Origin: Alphaproteobacteria bacterium | GTDB lineage: Bacteria > Pseudomonadota > Alphaproteobacteria > Sphingomonadales > Sphingomonadaceae | DNA: 5,119 nucleotides | NCBI GenBank assembly: GCA_028293055.1 | Contig: JAQGLD010000070.1 | Coordinates: 1 to 5,119, forward strand | Reading direction: 5' to 3' | In this document: piece by piece, positions 1-5,119 of the stretch | Layout: each line of letters starts with the position of its first letter | How positions within the stretch are numbered: position 1 is the first letter of the stretch | Position numbers and translations under genes: made by a program | The notes under the pieces: model-generated | What the model was told of the DNA's origin: nothing | Seen by the model: the letters and a program-made list of their open reading frames with translations, nothing else | Databases searched by the model: none

Positions 1-441
1 ACCGGCCGCGCGATCAATGTGAAGAAGGGGCAGTTCCTCGCCCCGTGGGATATGAAGAATGTCGCCGCCAAGCTGGTCGAAGCCGGCAATGACCGAATCA
101 TCCTGTGCGAGCGCGGCGCCAGCTTCGGCTACAACACGCTGGTCAGCGACATGCGCTCGCTGCCGATCATGGCCGAGACCGGCTTCCCGGTGATGTTCGA
201 TGCGACCCATTCGGTCCAGCAGCCGGGCGGACAGGGCGACCGCTCCGGCGGCCAGCGCGAATTCGTGCCGCCGCTCGCCCGCGCCGCGGTGGCGATCGGC
301 ATCGCCGCCCTGTTCATCGAGACCCACGAGGATCCCGACCGAGCGCCGAGCGACGGCCCGAACATGGTCCCGCTCGCCGATATGCCCGCCTTGCTCCGCC
401 GTCTCCAGGCCTTCGACCGATTGGCCAAGGCGGGGGATTAG
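1..441 (+). CDS. kdsA: KdsA, 3-deoxy-8-phosphooctulonate (KDO8P) synthase, C-terminal part (5' end outside window)
   Basis: KdsA condenses phosphoenolpyruvate with arabinose-5-phosphate to make KDO-8-phosphate, the cytosolic precursor of the KDO sugar in the lipopolysaccharide inner core. The reading frame is open from base 1, so the gene starts before the window; 146 residues are visible, roughly the C-terminal half of a protein usually about 280 residues long. The GTG at base 19 is internal and not the start. Family motifs in order are [12 protein letters not shown] (visible residues 7-18), CERGASFGY (36-44), [12 protein letters not shown] (66-77), SGGQREF (82-88), FIETHEDPD (105-113) and SDGPN (117-121). 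His70, Glu107 and Asp118 match the metal/active-site positions of the metal-dependent class. The stop (439-441) overlaps the stop of the opposing phosphatase gene. The family call is very secure; the metal-dependence class is inferred, because its deciding N-terminal Cys/Asn lies outside the window. Confidence 0.96.
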   Translation, partial: TGRAINVKKGQFLAPWDMKNVAAKLVEAGNDRIILCERGASFGYNTLVSDMRSLPIMAETGFPVMFDATHSVQQPGGQGDRSGGQREFVPPLARAAVAIGIAALFIETHEDPDRAPSDGPNMVPLADMPALLRRLQAFDRLAKAGD

Positions 442-1283
442 GTAGCGGGCTCGATCGAAGGATATTCACCGCCTCGGAGCAGTTTTTCGATCTCCTGCGC
501 GATCGCCTCATTATGGGCGAGCAGCATCCCGGTCCCGGGCTCGGCCGGGCGATAAGGGGCGCCGTCCGGCCGCCGGGCCACTCCGCCCGCCTCGGTGAGC
601 AACAGCACTCCCGGCGCATGATCCCAGACCAGGGTCCGCCAGTAGAGCGCGAAATCCTGCTCGCCGGCCGCCACCTTGGGATATTGATCTCCGGCGCAGC
701 GCAGGTTCGGCAACGCTTCGCCGATTCCGGCCTCGACCGCTGCCGCGGCCTCCGCCGCCCCTTCCGGCATCGAGAATCGGCTGACCACGCCGCGCAGGCG
801 CTCCGGCAATGCCGAAGCGGTGCGAATCCTGATCCCATCGATCCAGGCTCCGGCGCCGCGCTCGGCAACTGCCATACGGCCCGACAGCGGCTCGTATATC
901 CAGGAGGCCAGGATCTCGCCGTCGCGGAGTAGAGCAGCCATGATCGCAAAGGGCGGCCGACCCGCGGCAAAGTTGGCGGTGCCGTCGATCGGATCGACGA
1001 TCCATATGTCCCCCTCGCCGATCCGATCGAGCAGGGACGGATCGGCCGCGCACGCTTCCTCGCCGACGAAGCGCGCGTTCGGCGCGAGGTCCGCCAGCCC
1101 GCGCGCGATCCGGCCCTCCGCCTCGCGATCGGCGATCGTGACCAGCTCGCCAGGCGACTTCTCGATGATCTGATCTTCGGCGAGGGTGCGGTAATAAGGC
1201 AGGACATGCTCGGCAGCCGTGGCCTTGAGCAGGTCGGCGACCCGGTCGATGAGGGAGGTGCGCATGGCGAGCGCGTTAAACAT
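438..1283 (-). CDS. Inositol monophosphatase family protein, probably HisN-type histidinol-phosphatase
   Basis: This is a Mg-dependent phosphomonoesterase of the IMPase fold, 281 residues from the chosen start and typical for the family. Visible motifs are [14 protein letters not shown] (43-56), the acidic GEEA (74-77), the signature [15 protein letters not shown] (94-108) with metal-binding Asp97 and Asp100, and WDHAPG (220-225) with the third Asp. It is cytosolic, with no signal peptide. The closest remembered relatives are sphingomonad proteins annotated as histidinol-phosphatase or inositol monophosphatase, so histidinol phosphate (histidine synthesis), inositol phosphate or another sugar phosphate are all possible substrates. 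The start is uncertain. ATG at 1283 or at 1265 (MRTSLIDRV..., which fits family N-termini best) are both plausible, and neither has a clear Shine-Dalgarno. The frame is open up to an ATG at 1403, but that would add an unfamily-like Arg/Ala-rich extension overlapping the epimerase gene. It lies directly downstream of the epimerase on the same strand, probably on one transcript. Confidence 0.9.
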   Translation of the reverse strand: MFNALAMRTSLIDRVADLLKATAAEHVLPYYRTLAEDQIIEKSPGELVTIADREAEGRIARGLADLAPNARFVGEEACAADPSLLDRIGEGDIWIVDPIDGTANFAAGRPPFAIMAALLRDGEILASWIYEPLSGRMAVAERGAGAWIDGIRIRTASALPERLRGVVSRFSMPEGAAEAAAAVEAGIGEALPNLRCAGDQYPKVAAGEQDFALYWRTLVWDHAPGVLLLTEAGGVARRPDGAPYRPAEPGTGMLLAHNEAIAQEIEKLLRGGEYPSIEPAT

Positions 1284-1325
1284 GTCGGCGGCTTTAGGCG
1301 AGGCGGCCGACTCGGCGGACCGCAT

Positions 1326-1356
1326 CCAGCACACCGCACCACGGCCCTCGTGCTGG
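1326..1356 (-). repeat. Inverted repeat (hairpin-capable) between epimerase and phosphatase genes
   Basis: CCAGCAC (1326-1332) and GTGCTGG (1350-1356) are perfect 7-bp inverted copies separated by 17 bases. Read on the - strand, the RNA stem starts 3 bases after the epimerase stop codon. An inner GCCG/CGGU pairing (1342-1345 with 1333-1336) around a 5-base loop could extend it, with a 4-base one-sided bulge. There is no T-run behind the stem, so it is not a standard Rho-independent terminator. It could be a partial attenuator, an RNA-stabilising stem, or chance in GC-rich DNA. The structure was found by eye, and no folding energy was computed. Confidence 0.4.
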
Positions 1357-1359
1357 AAA

Positions 1360-2340
1360 TCAGCCCCAGAAGCCGGGCGGCGGCGGGATGATCCTGCCCG
1401 CATCCAGCCCGATTCCGCCGTTTCTATCCTGCTTCAGCCACAGCGGCCCATCGAGATCCGCATAATCGGCCGCGGCGGCGATTCGCAGAGCCGGCGCAAT
1501 CGACAGCGAGGTGCAGATCATGCAGCCGACCATCACTCCGAAGCCGCGTCGGCGGGCGCAGTCGAGCAGGACCAATGCCTCGGTGAGGCCGCCGGTCTTG
1601 TCGAGCTTGATGTTGACCAGTCCGTAGCGGCCCGCGAGCCGTTCGAGATCGCCGGCGACATGGCAGGATTCGTCGGCGCAGATCGGCACGCGCGGCGCAA
1701 AGCCGTCCAGCATCTCGTCCTCGCCCGCAGGCAGCGGCTGCTCGACGAACTCGATGCGCAAAGCCAGGAGCAAGGGCTGCATCCGCTCGAGCAGGTCGAA
1801 GGTCCAGCTTTCGTTCGGATCGACGATCAGCCGCGCCTTCGGTGCCGCTGCGCGGACCGCGGTCAGCGCCAGATCGGGCGCGTCGGCATCCACCTTCACC
1901 TTGATCAGGTCGGCGCCGAGCAGCGCCGCGGCCGCCTGCGCCATCCGTTCCGGCGTGTCGATCCCTACGGTCAGCGCGGTGGCGGTCGAGCTTGGCGCGG
2001 CCAGTCCGATCCTTTCGTCGACCCCGATTCCGGAAAGCTTCGCTTCGAGGTCCCAGAGCGCGCAATCGGCGGCGTTGCGCGCCGCGCCTGGCGGGAGCAG
2101 GGCGGCCAGCTCGTCCCGGGCGATCCCGGCGCCGAGCGCGGCCTCGACCGCACGCAGCTGGGCCTCGACGCTGGCGACGCTTTCGCCGTAGCGGGCATAG
2201 GGAACGCCTTCCCCGCGCCCGACGGCGCCGCCTTCGCGCAACTCGACGGCCACCACTTCGGCGGCCGTCTTGCTGCCCCGCGCGATCACGAATGGCGCCG
2301 CGAGCGGAAATGTATCGCTCCTTATCCGGACATTCCGCAT
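1360..2340 (-). CDS. Dipeptide epimerase (L-Ala-D/L-Glu epimerase type), enolase superfamily
   Basis: This enzyme of the muconate-lactonizing subgroup of the enolase superfamily interconverts L-Ala-D-Glu and L-Ala-L-Glu, allowing reuse of murein peptides. It is 326 residues, normal for the family. The N-terminal capping domain is about 1-115, followed by the barrel. Visible catalytic set: KVK (Lys147/Lys149, base), metal ligands Asp174 (VDPNESW), Glu200 (EQPLP) and Asp223 (ADES), and the opposite-face base Lys245 in NIKLDKTGG. The C-terminal DLD (Asp295/Asp297) matches the DxD motif that holds the dipeptide amino group in Ala-Glu epimerases, which supports a dipeptide substrate over muconate or succinylbenzoate. 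The exact dipeptide cannot be read from sequence. The ATG at 2340 is chosen because a GAGGAGG lies 10 bases upstream; the in-frame ATG at 2448 would add 36 low-complexity residues. It ends with a short Pro-rich tail, PPPPGFWG. It is probably first in a two-gene unit with the phosphatase and divergent from tag. Confidence 0.93.
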   Translation of the reverse strand: MRNVRIRSDTFPLAAPFVIARGSKTAAEVVAVELREGGAVGRGEGVPYARYGESVASVEAQLRAVEAALGAGIARDELAALLPPGAARNAADCALWDLEAKLSGIGVDERIGLAAPSSTATALTVGIDTPERMAQAAAALLGADLIKVKVDADAPDLALTAVRAAAPKARLIVDPNESWTFDLLERMQPLLLALRIEFVEQPLPAGEDEMLDGFAPRVPICADESCHVAGDLERLAGRYGLVNIKLDKTGGLTEALVLLDCARRRGFGVMVGCMICTSLSIAPALRIAAAADYADLDGPLWLKQDRNGGIGLDAGRIIPPPPGFWG

Positions 2341-2350
2341 CACGCCTCGG

Positions 2351-2357
2351 CCTCCTC
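2351..2357 (-). promoter_or_regulatory. Ribosome binding site of the dipeptide epimerase gene
   Basis: On the - strand this reads GAGGAGG, a strong Shine-Dalgarno core, with 10 bases to the ATG at 2340. It decides the start against the longer in-frame ATG at 2448. It is the clearest ribosome binding site in the window. Confidence 0.75.
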
Positions 2358-2409
2358 GAGCGCCGTTAGCAGCCGGTGTCGCGCCACGCCCTAAGAATGC
2401 GTACAGTCG

Positions 2410-2425
2410 CGGCGCAGCTGCGCCG
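2410..2425. repeat. 16-bp perfect palindrome in the divergent epimerase/tag intergenic region
   Basis: CGGCGCAGCTGCGCCG is its own reverse complement. It ends 15 bases before the tag ATG and 69 bases upstream of the epimerase ATG, in the only divergent gap of the window (2341-2440). As DNA it could be a dimeric regulator's operator. As RNA it could form a 6-bp stem with an AGCU loop just upstream of the tag ribosome-binding region. Self-complementary GC-rich words also arise by chance, and no second copy was seen. No convincing -35/-10 pair could be assigned in the gap. Confidence 0.45.
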
Positions 2426-2440
2426 ACCGAGCGAGACGAT

Positions 2441-3004
2441 ATGACCAATTACTGCAGCTTCGCCCCGGGCCAGCCCTTCCACGATGCCTATCACGCGACC
2501 GAATATGGCTTCCCGCAGCGTGACGAGGCGGTGCTGTTCGAGCGGCTCTGCCTCGAGATCATGCAAGCGGGCCTGTCCTGGGGCCTGGTCCTGCGCCGTC
2601 GGGAGACGATGCACGCGGCATTCCTGGGCTATGATGTCGACCGGGTGGCGGCGATGGGACCCGAGGACGAGGCGCGCCTGCTTGCAGATCCCGGCATTAT
2701 CCGCAACCGGCTCAAGGTGAAGGCGATCATCGCCAATGCGCAGCGCGTCGCGGCGCTTCGAGACAGCCACGGCGGATTCGCAGCCTGGCTCGACGCGCAT
2801 CATCCGCGCGACAGGAGCGAGTGGGTGAAGTTGTTTCGCGCCACCTTCAAGTTCACCGGCGGCGAGATCGTCGGCGAGTTCCTGATGAGCCTCGGCTATC
2901 TGCCCGGCGCGCATGTCGCGGAATGCCCGGTCTACCCGATCGTCCTGGCCAGGGACCCCCCTTGGGCCCGAGGGCTGCTGAGCCAGAGCCCGGCCGAAGC
3001 GTGA
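2441..3004 (+). CDS. tag: DNA-3-methyladenine glycosylase I (Tag)
   Basis: Tag removes 3-methyladenine from alkylated DNA, starting base-excision repair; it is a helix-hairpin-helix superfamily glycosylase that carries a structural zinc. The protein is 187 residues, as in E. coli Tag. The four zinc ligands are all present: Cys5, His18 in YHATEYG, and His158/Cys162 in HVAEC. The base pocket Glu39 and Trp47 (LEIMQAGLSW) and the IIRNRLKVKAIIANA helix (86-100) are present. Compared with E. coli from memory, the usual NEWG is TEYG and Trp6 is Phe7. This is a variant seen in alphaproteobacterial homologues that often also have EWVKLFR and FTGGEIVGEFLMSLGY near the C-terminus, as here. ATG 2441 is chosen because the zinc Cys lies 4 residues later; the Shine-Dalgarno (GAGCGAG, ending 6 bases upstream) is only moderate. 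Its stop overlaps the moeA start, so the two are likely translated from one mRNA. Confidence 0.94.
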   Translation: MTNYCSFAPGQPFHDAYHATEYGFPQRDEAVLFERLCLEIMQAGLSWGLVLRRRETMHAAFLGYDVDRVAAMGPEDEARLLADPGIIRNRLKVKAIIANAQRVAALRDSHGGFAAWLDAHHPRDRSEWVKLFRATFKFTGGEIVGEFLMSLGYLPGAHVAECPVYPIVLARDPPWARGLLSQSPAEA

Positions 3005-4188
3005 TCACCTTCGACCAGGCCAGCGCTCTGATCGCCGGTGTCGCGAAACCGCTGGGCCGCGAGCGAGTGACGCTGGGCGATGCCCACGGCCGAGTGCTCG
3101 CCGCCCCGGTGATCGCTCGGCTCGACTCTCCTGAACGCGATTGCTCGGCGATGGACGGCTATGCGGTTCGCGAGTCCGACGTGGCAGTCCTTCCGGCCAG
3201 GCTCCGCCTCGCCGGCTCGGCCTCCCCGGGCCGCGAATATTCGGGAGCGCTCGATCCGGGCGATGCCGTGCGGGTCTTCACCGGCGCGTTCGTGCCGCCC
3301 GGCACCGAGCGGGTCATCGTCCAGGAGTTGGCCAGTCCCGACGGCGACCACGTTGTTTTCGACGCCCCACACGGCGCCTCTCGTCACATACGCAGGCAGG
3401 CTAGCGACTTCCGCCGCGGGGACCGGCTGCTCGTGGCCGGCGCTCTGCTCGGCCCCCGAGCGCTCGTCGCTGCTGCTGCGGCGGATATCGCCGAGGTCGA
3501 AGCCTGGCGCAGGCCGATCGTCGCGATCGCAAGCACCGGCGACGAGCTGGTCGATCCGGGACAGGCGCTGGACCGCTGCGGCGCGATCCCGGAGAGCATC
3601 TCGCTCGGAGTCGCCGCGCTCGCACGCGGCTGGCAGGCGCGGATCGGCGTCCGCTGCCGGCTCGCCGACGATCTCGACGCGATGCAGGCCGCGGCACTCG
3701 AACTCGTCGAGGGCTCCGATCTGGTGGTGGTGACCGGAGGCGCCTCGGTCGGCGAGCGCGACCATGCCAAAGCGATGTTCGACCCGTTCGGGCTTGAGCT
3801 CATCTTCTCGACGGTGGCGATCAAGCCCGGCAAGCCGGCCTGGCTCGGCCGGGTGCGCGGCACGCTCGTGCTTGGCCTCCCAGGCAATCCGACCTCGGCG
3901 ATGGTCGTCGCGCGTCTCTTCCTCGCGCCTCTCCTCGCCGGTCTCGGCGGCCGCGAGCCGGATTGCGCCCTCGCATGGCGCAGCGGCACTCTGGCTGCGC
4001 CGCTGTCGGCCTGCGGCGACCGCGAGACCTTCGTCAGGGCGGTCTTTCGGCACGGGGAGGTGCTGTCGCTCGAAAATCAGGAATCGAGCGCGCAAAAGTC
4101 GCTGGCCGAAGCCGAGCTGCTCGTCCGGCGGCATGCCGGAGCGCCCGGTGCCGCGGCTGGCGACGAGGTCGAGATCATCGACTTCTGA
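3001..4188 (+). CDS. moeA: MoeA, molybdopterin molybdenumtransferase
   Basis: MoeA inserts molybdate into (adenylated) molybdopterin in the cytosol, giving Mo-molybdopterin, the step before MobA. It is 395 residues, against about 411 in E. coli. Motifs in order: MDGYAVR (51-57, with the essential Asp52), TGAFVPPG (94-101), HIRRQASDF (129-137, where RRGED is more usual but the key Asp is kept), STGDEL (178-183) opening the MPT-binding domain, TGGASVGERD (245-254), IKPGKPAW (274-281) and GLPGNP (292-297). A C-terminal beta-barrel domain IV follows (about 325-395). The start is GTG at 3001, giving the family-like MITFDQASALI. It overlaps the tag stop as GTGA, which suggests translational coupling, since no good separate Shine-Dalgarno is visible. 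An upstream in-frame start exists at 2821 but would lie inside tag. The 3' end overlaps mobA by 14 bp in the opposite direction. Confidence 0.96.
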   Translation: MITFDQASALIAGVAKPLGRERVTLGDAHGRVLAAPVIARLDSPERDCSAMDGYAVRESDVAVLPARLRLAGSASPGREYSGALDPGDAVRVFTGAFVPPGTERVIVQELASPDGDHVVFDAPHGASRHIRRQASDFRRGDRLLVAGALLGPRALVAAAAADIAEVEAWRRPIVAIASTGDELVDPGQALDRCGAIPESISLGVAALARGWQARIGVRCRLADDLDAMQAAALELVEGSDLVVVTGGASVGERDHAKAMFDPFGLELIFSTVAIKPGKPAWLGRVRGTLVLGLPGNPTSAMVVARLFLAPLLAGLGGREPDCALAWRSGTLAAPLSACGDRETFVRAVFRHGEVLSLENQESSAQKSLAEAELLVRRHAGAPGAAAGDEVEIIDF

Positions 4189-4759
4189 GCCAGGCCTCCG
4201 CCTTGGCCAGGTCGGCGGCGTCGTTGATGTTGAAGAAGGGATCGAACGGCTCAGTCCCCCACTCCGCGACGCCATGGCCGACCTGCTCTGCGAAGCTCCG
4301 GATCGAGCGACGTCCGGTCGCGAGATAGCCTGGAAGCGCGGCGAGCGCGCCGCTGGCCCAGAGCGCGCAGGCCGGGTGGAGATGGCCCGCGCTCGACGCC
4401 AGAGCCGCGAGCTTTCCCTCAATTGCAGCCGAGAGCCGGTCGGGCAGGTCCGCCGGAAGGAAGGGCGTGTCGCAGGGCAGGGTCAGCACCGAGTCGAGGC
4501 CGCGGGCTGCGGCGTCACGCAGCGCCGAGGCGATACCCGCCAGCGGCCCTTCGATCGCCGGATCGTCCTCCAGCGCCGCAACGCCAAATGCCGCCGCAAG
4601 ACCGCCGCCGCGCACCGCCACCCTTATCTCGTCGGACCAGCCCCGCGCCGCGGCGAGGACCCGCGCGGCCAGGGTCTCGCCGCCGAGCATTCGCAGCGGC
4701 TTGTCGCCGCCGATCCTGCGGCCCTCGCCGCCGGCCAGCAGGACGATTCCGAGCTTCAT
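4175..4759 (-). CDS. mobA: MobA, molybdenum cofactor guanylyltransferase
   Basis: MobA transfers GMP from GTP to Mo-molybdopterin, making the molybdopterin guanine dinucleotide cofactor used by DMSO-reductase-type enzymes. The protein is 194 residues, full length for MobA. The nucleotidyltransferase signature LLAGGEGRRIGGDKPL fills residues 7-22 (GTP binding, Lys20), with EGPLAGI (70-76), the Mg-binding LPCDTPF (94-100, Asp97) and the late FFNINDAADLA (175-185). The close MocA relative uses CTP, but the DKPL and CDTPF style plus the LAGGxGxRxGGxK start fit MobA better. The ATG at 4759 places the signature at the N-terminus, as expected; only a weak AAAGA lies upstream. Its last 14 bases overlap the end of moeA on the other strand. 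It follows the DoxX-like gene after an 82-base gap with no clear promoter or terminator. Confidence 0.94.
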   Translation of the reverse strand: MKLGIVLLAGGEGRRIGGDKPLRMLGGETLAARVLAAARGWSDEIRVAVRGGGLAAAFGVAALEDDPAIEGPLAGIASALRDAAARGLDSVLTLPCDTPFLPADLPDRLSAAIEGKLAALASSAGHLHPACALWASGALAALPGYLATGRRSIRSFAEQVGHGVAEWGTEPFDPFFNINDAADLAKAEAWLRSR

Positions 4760-4841
4760 CCGATCTTTCGGCGAGGGGGGCAGGATGCATCGCGCATGCT
4801 TCTTCGATTAGCCTCGCACCCTCGATCGACCGCCTTGGCCA

Positions 4842-5119
4842 TCAGCGACCATCGTCCGTCCTGGGCGGCATGCGCAATCCGCCGACCAGGCCACCGGCGT
4901 AGAGAGACCACCAGATTATGAACGGCTGCGCGAACAGGCGCGGCGCGTGATACAGCCATCCGAGGCCCTGATGCGCGCCCGACAAATCCTGTACGGCGTG
5001 CTGGATATTGGCCGGATAGACGCAGACGGCGTAAAGCGACAGCGCGACCGCCGCGAGCTTGCGAGTGCGGGGGATCAGCAGGGCCACCACGCCGGCGAGT
5101 TCGCACAAGCCCGTCAGGA
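4842..5119 (-). CDS. DoxX-like family integral membrane protein, C-terminal part (5' end outside window)
   Basis: The frame is open to the right edge, so only about the last 91 residues are visible; the TTG at 5108 is internal. Three hydrophobic stretches are seen, at about residues 2-16 (ELAGVVALLIP), 21-36 (LAAVALSLYAVCVYPANI) and 61-79 (LFAQPFIIWWSLYAGGL), followed by a short charged tail. The ELAG...LLIPRTR...YPANI(Q)HA pattern is typical of DoxX/DoxX-like proteins, which have about four helices; the first helix would be beyond the edge. The cellular role of most members is unknown, with links to thiol stress and quinone or respiratory functions in some. It lies upstream of mobA on the same strand and could be co-transcribed, but nothing in the sequence ties it to molybdenum metabolism. 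Confidence 0.75.
   Translation of the reverse strand, partial: LTGLCELAGVVALLIPRTRKLAAVALSLYAVCVYPANIQHAVQDLSGAHQGLGWLYHAPRLFAQPFIIWWSLYAGGLVGGLRMPPRTDDGR

Noticed and set aside
105..932. A 275-codon + frame spanning the kdsA/phosphatase junction
   Set aside because: Arg/Pro-rich translation without motifs, overlapping two well-supported genes in other frames.
1284..1403. N-terminal extension of the phosphatase to the ATG at 1403
   Set aside because: The added 40 residues do not resemble family N-termini and overlap the end of the epimerase; the family-like sequence begins near MRTSLIDRV.
1219..2394. A 391-codon open frame on the + strand opposite the epimerase
   Set aside because: It is the codon-phase shadow of the epimerase, with no family motif and no plausible ribosome binding site. 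The - strand frame has the full enolase-superfamily catalytic set.
2366..2398. Possible promoter TTAGCA ... TAAGAA upstream of tag
   Set aside because: The spacer is about 20 bases and both boxes are poor matches. In GC-rich alphaproteobacteria this is too weak to annotate.
2932..4422. A 496-codon open frame on the - strand running opposite moeA
   Set aside because: It is composed of Arg/Ala/Gly/Ser-rich sequence with no recognisable motif and lies antisense to a clear moeA and into mobA. Long antisense frames are expected in high-GC coding DNA.
4784..4800. Short self-complementary words (GATGCATC, GCAT...ATGC) upstream of mobA
   Set aside because: The stems are only 4 bp, in an 82-base gap with no other signal; they are not distinguishable from chance.

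Overview
The window is a densely coded, high-GC stretch (by eye about two thirds G+C) of a Gram-negative bacterial chromosome. KdsA, a lipopolysaccharide core enzyme, points to an outer membrane. The protein styles (the KdsA C-terminus, the HisN-like phosphatase, and a Tag variant with a TEYG motif) resemble alphaproteobacteria, most likely Sphingomonadales. That placement rests on remembered family resemblance, not on a search. No RNA genes, CRISPR arrays, IS elements, phage genes or att sites were seen, and no gap between genes is longer than about 100 bases.

Layout from left to right: (1) the C-terminal part of kdsA on +, cut by the left edge. (2) On -, an inositol-monophosphatase/HisN-family phosphatase whose stop codon overlaps the kdsA stop tail to tail. 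(3) Also on -, directly upstream of the phosphatase, a dipeptide (L-Ala-D/L-Glu type) epimerase of the enolase superfamily. The two probably share a transcript; a hairpin-capable inverted repeat lies between them. (4) A 100-bp divergent intergenic region (2341-2440) with a 16-bp perfect palindrome. (5) On +, tag (3-methyladenine DNA glycosylase I) followed by moeA (molybdenum insertion into molybdopterin), joined by a 4-base GTGA stop/start overlap. (6) On -, mobA (Mo cofactor guanylyltransferase), overlapping the end of moeA by 14 bp tail to tail. (7) On -, 82 bp upstream of mobA, the C-terminal part of a DoxX-like membrane protein, cut by the right edge.

Functional themes are molybdenum cofactor maturation (MoeA then MobA, giving Mo-MPT then a guanylylated cofactor), envelope sugar and murein-peptide metabolism (KdsA, epimerase), small phosphate-ester hydrolysis (HisN/IMPase), and alkylation repair (Tag). 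All genes look intact apart from the two edge truncations. I see no convincing undescribed system. The points worth a second look are gene overlaps, two inverted repeats, and family-subtype details of KdsA and Tag.
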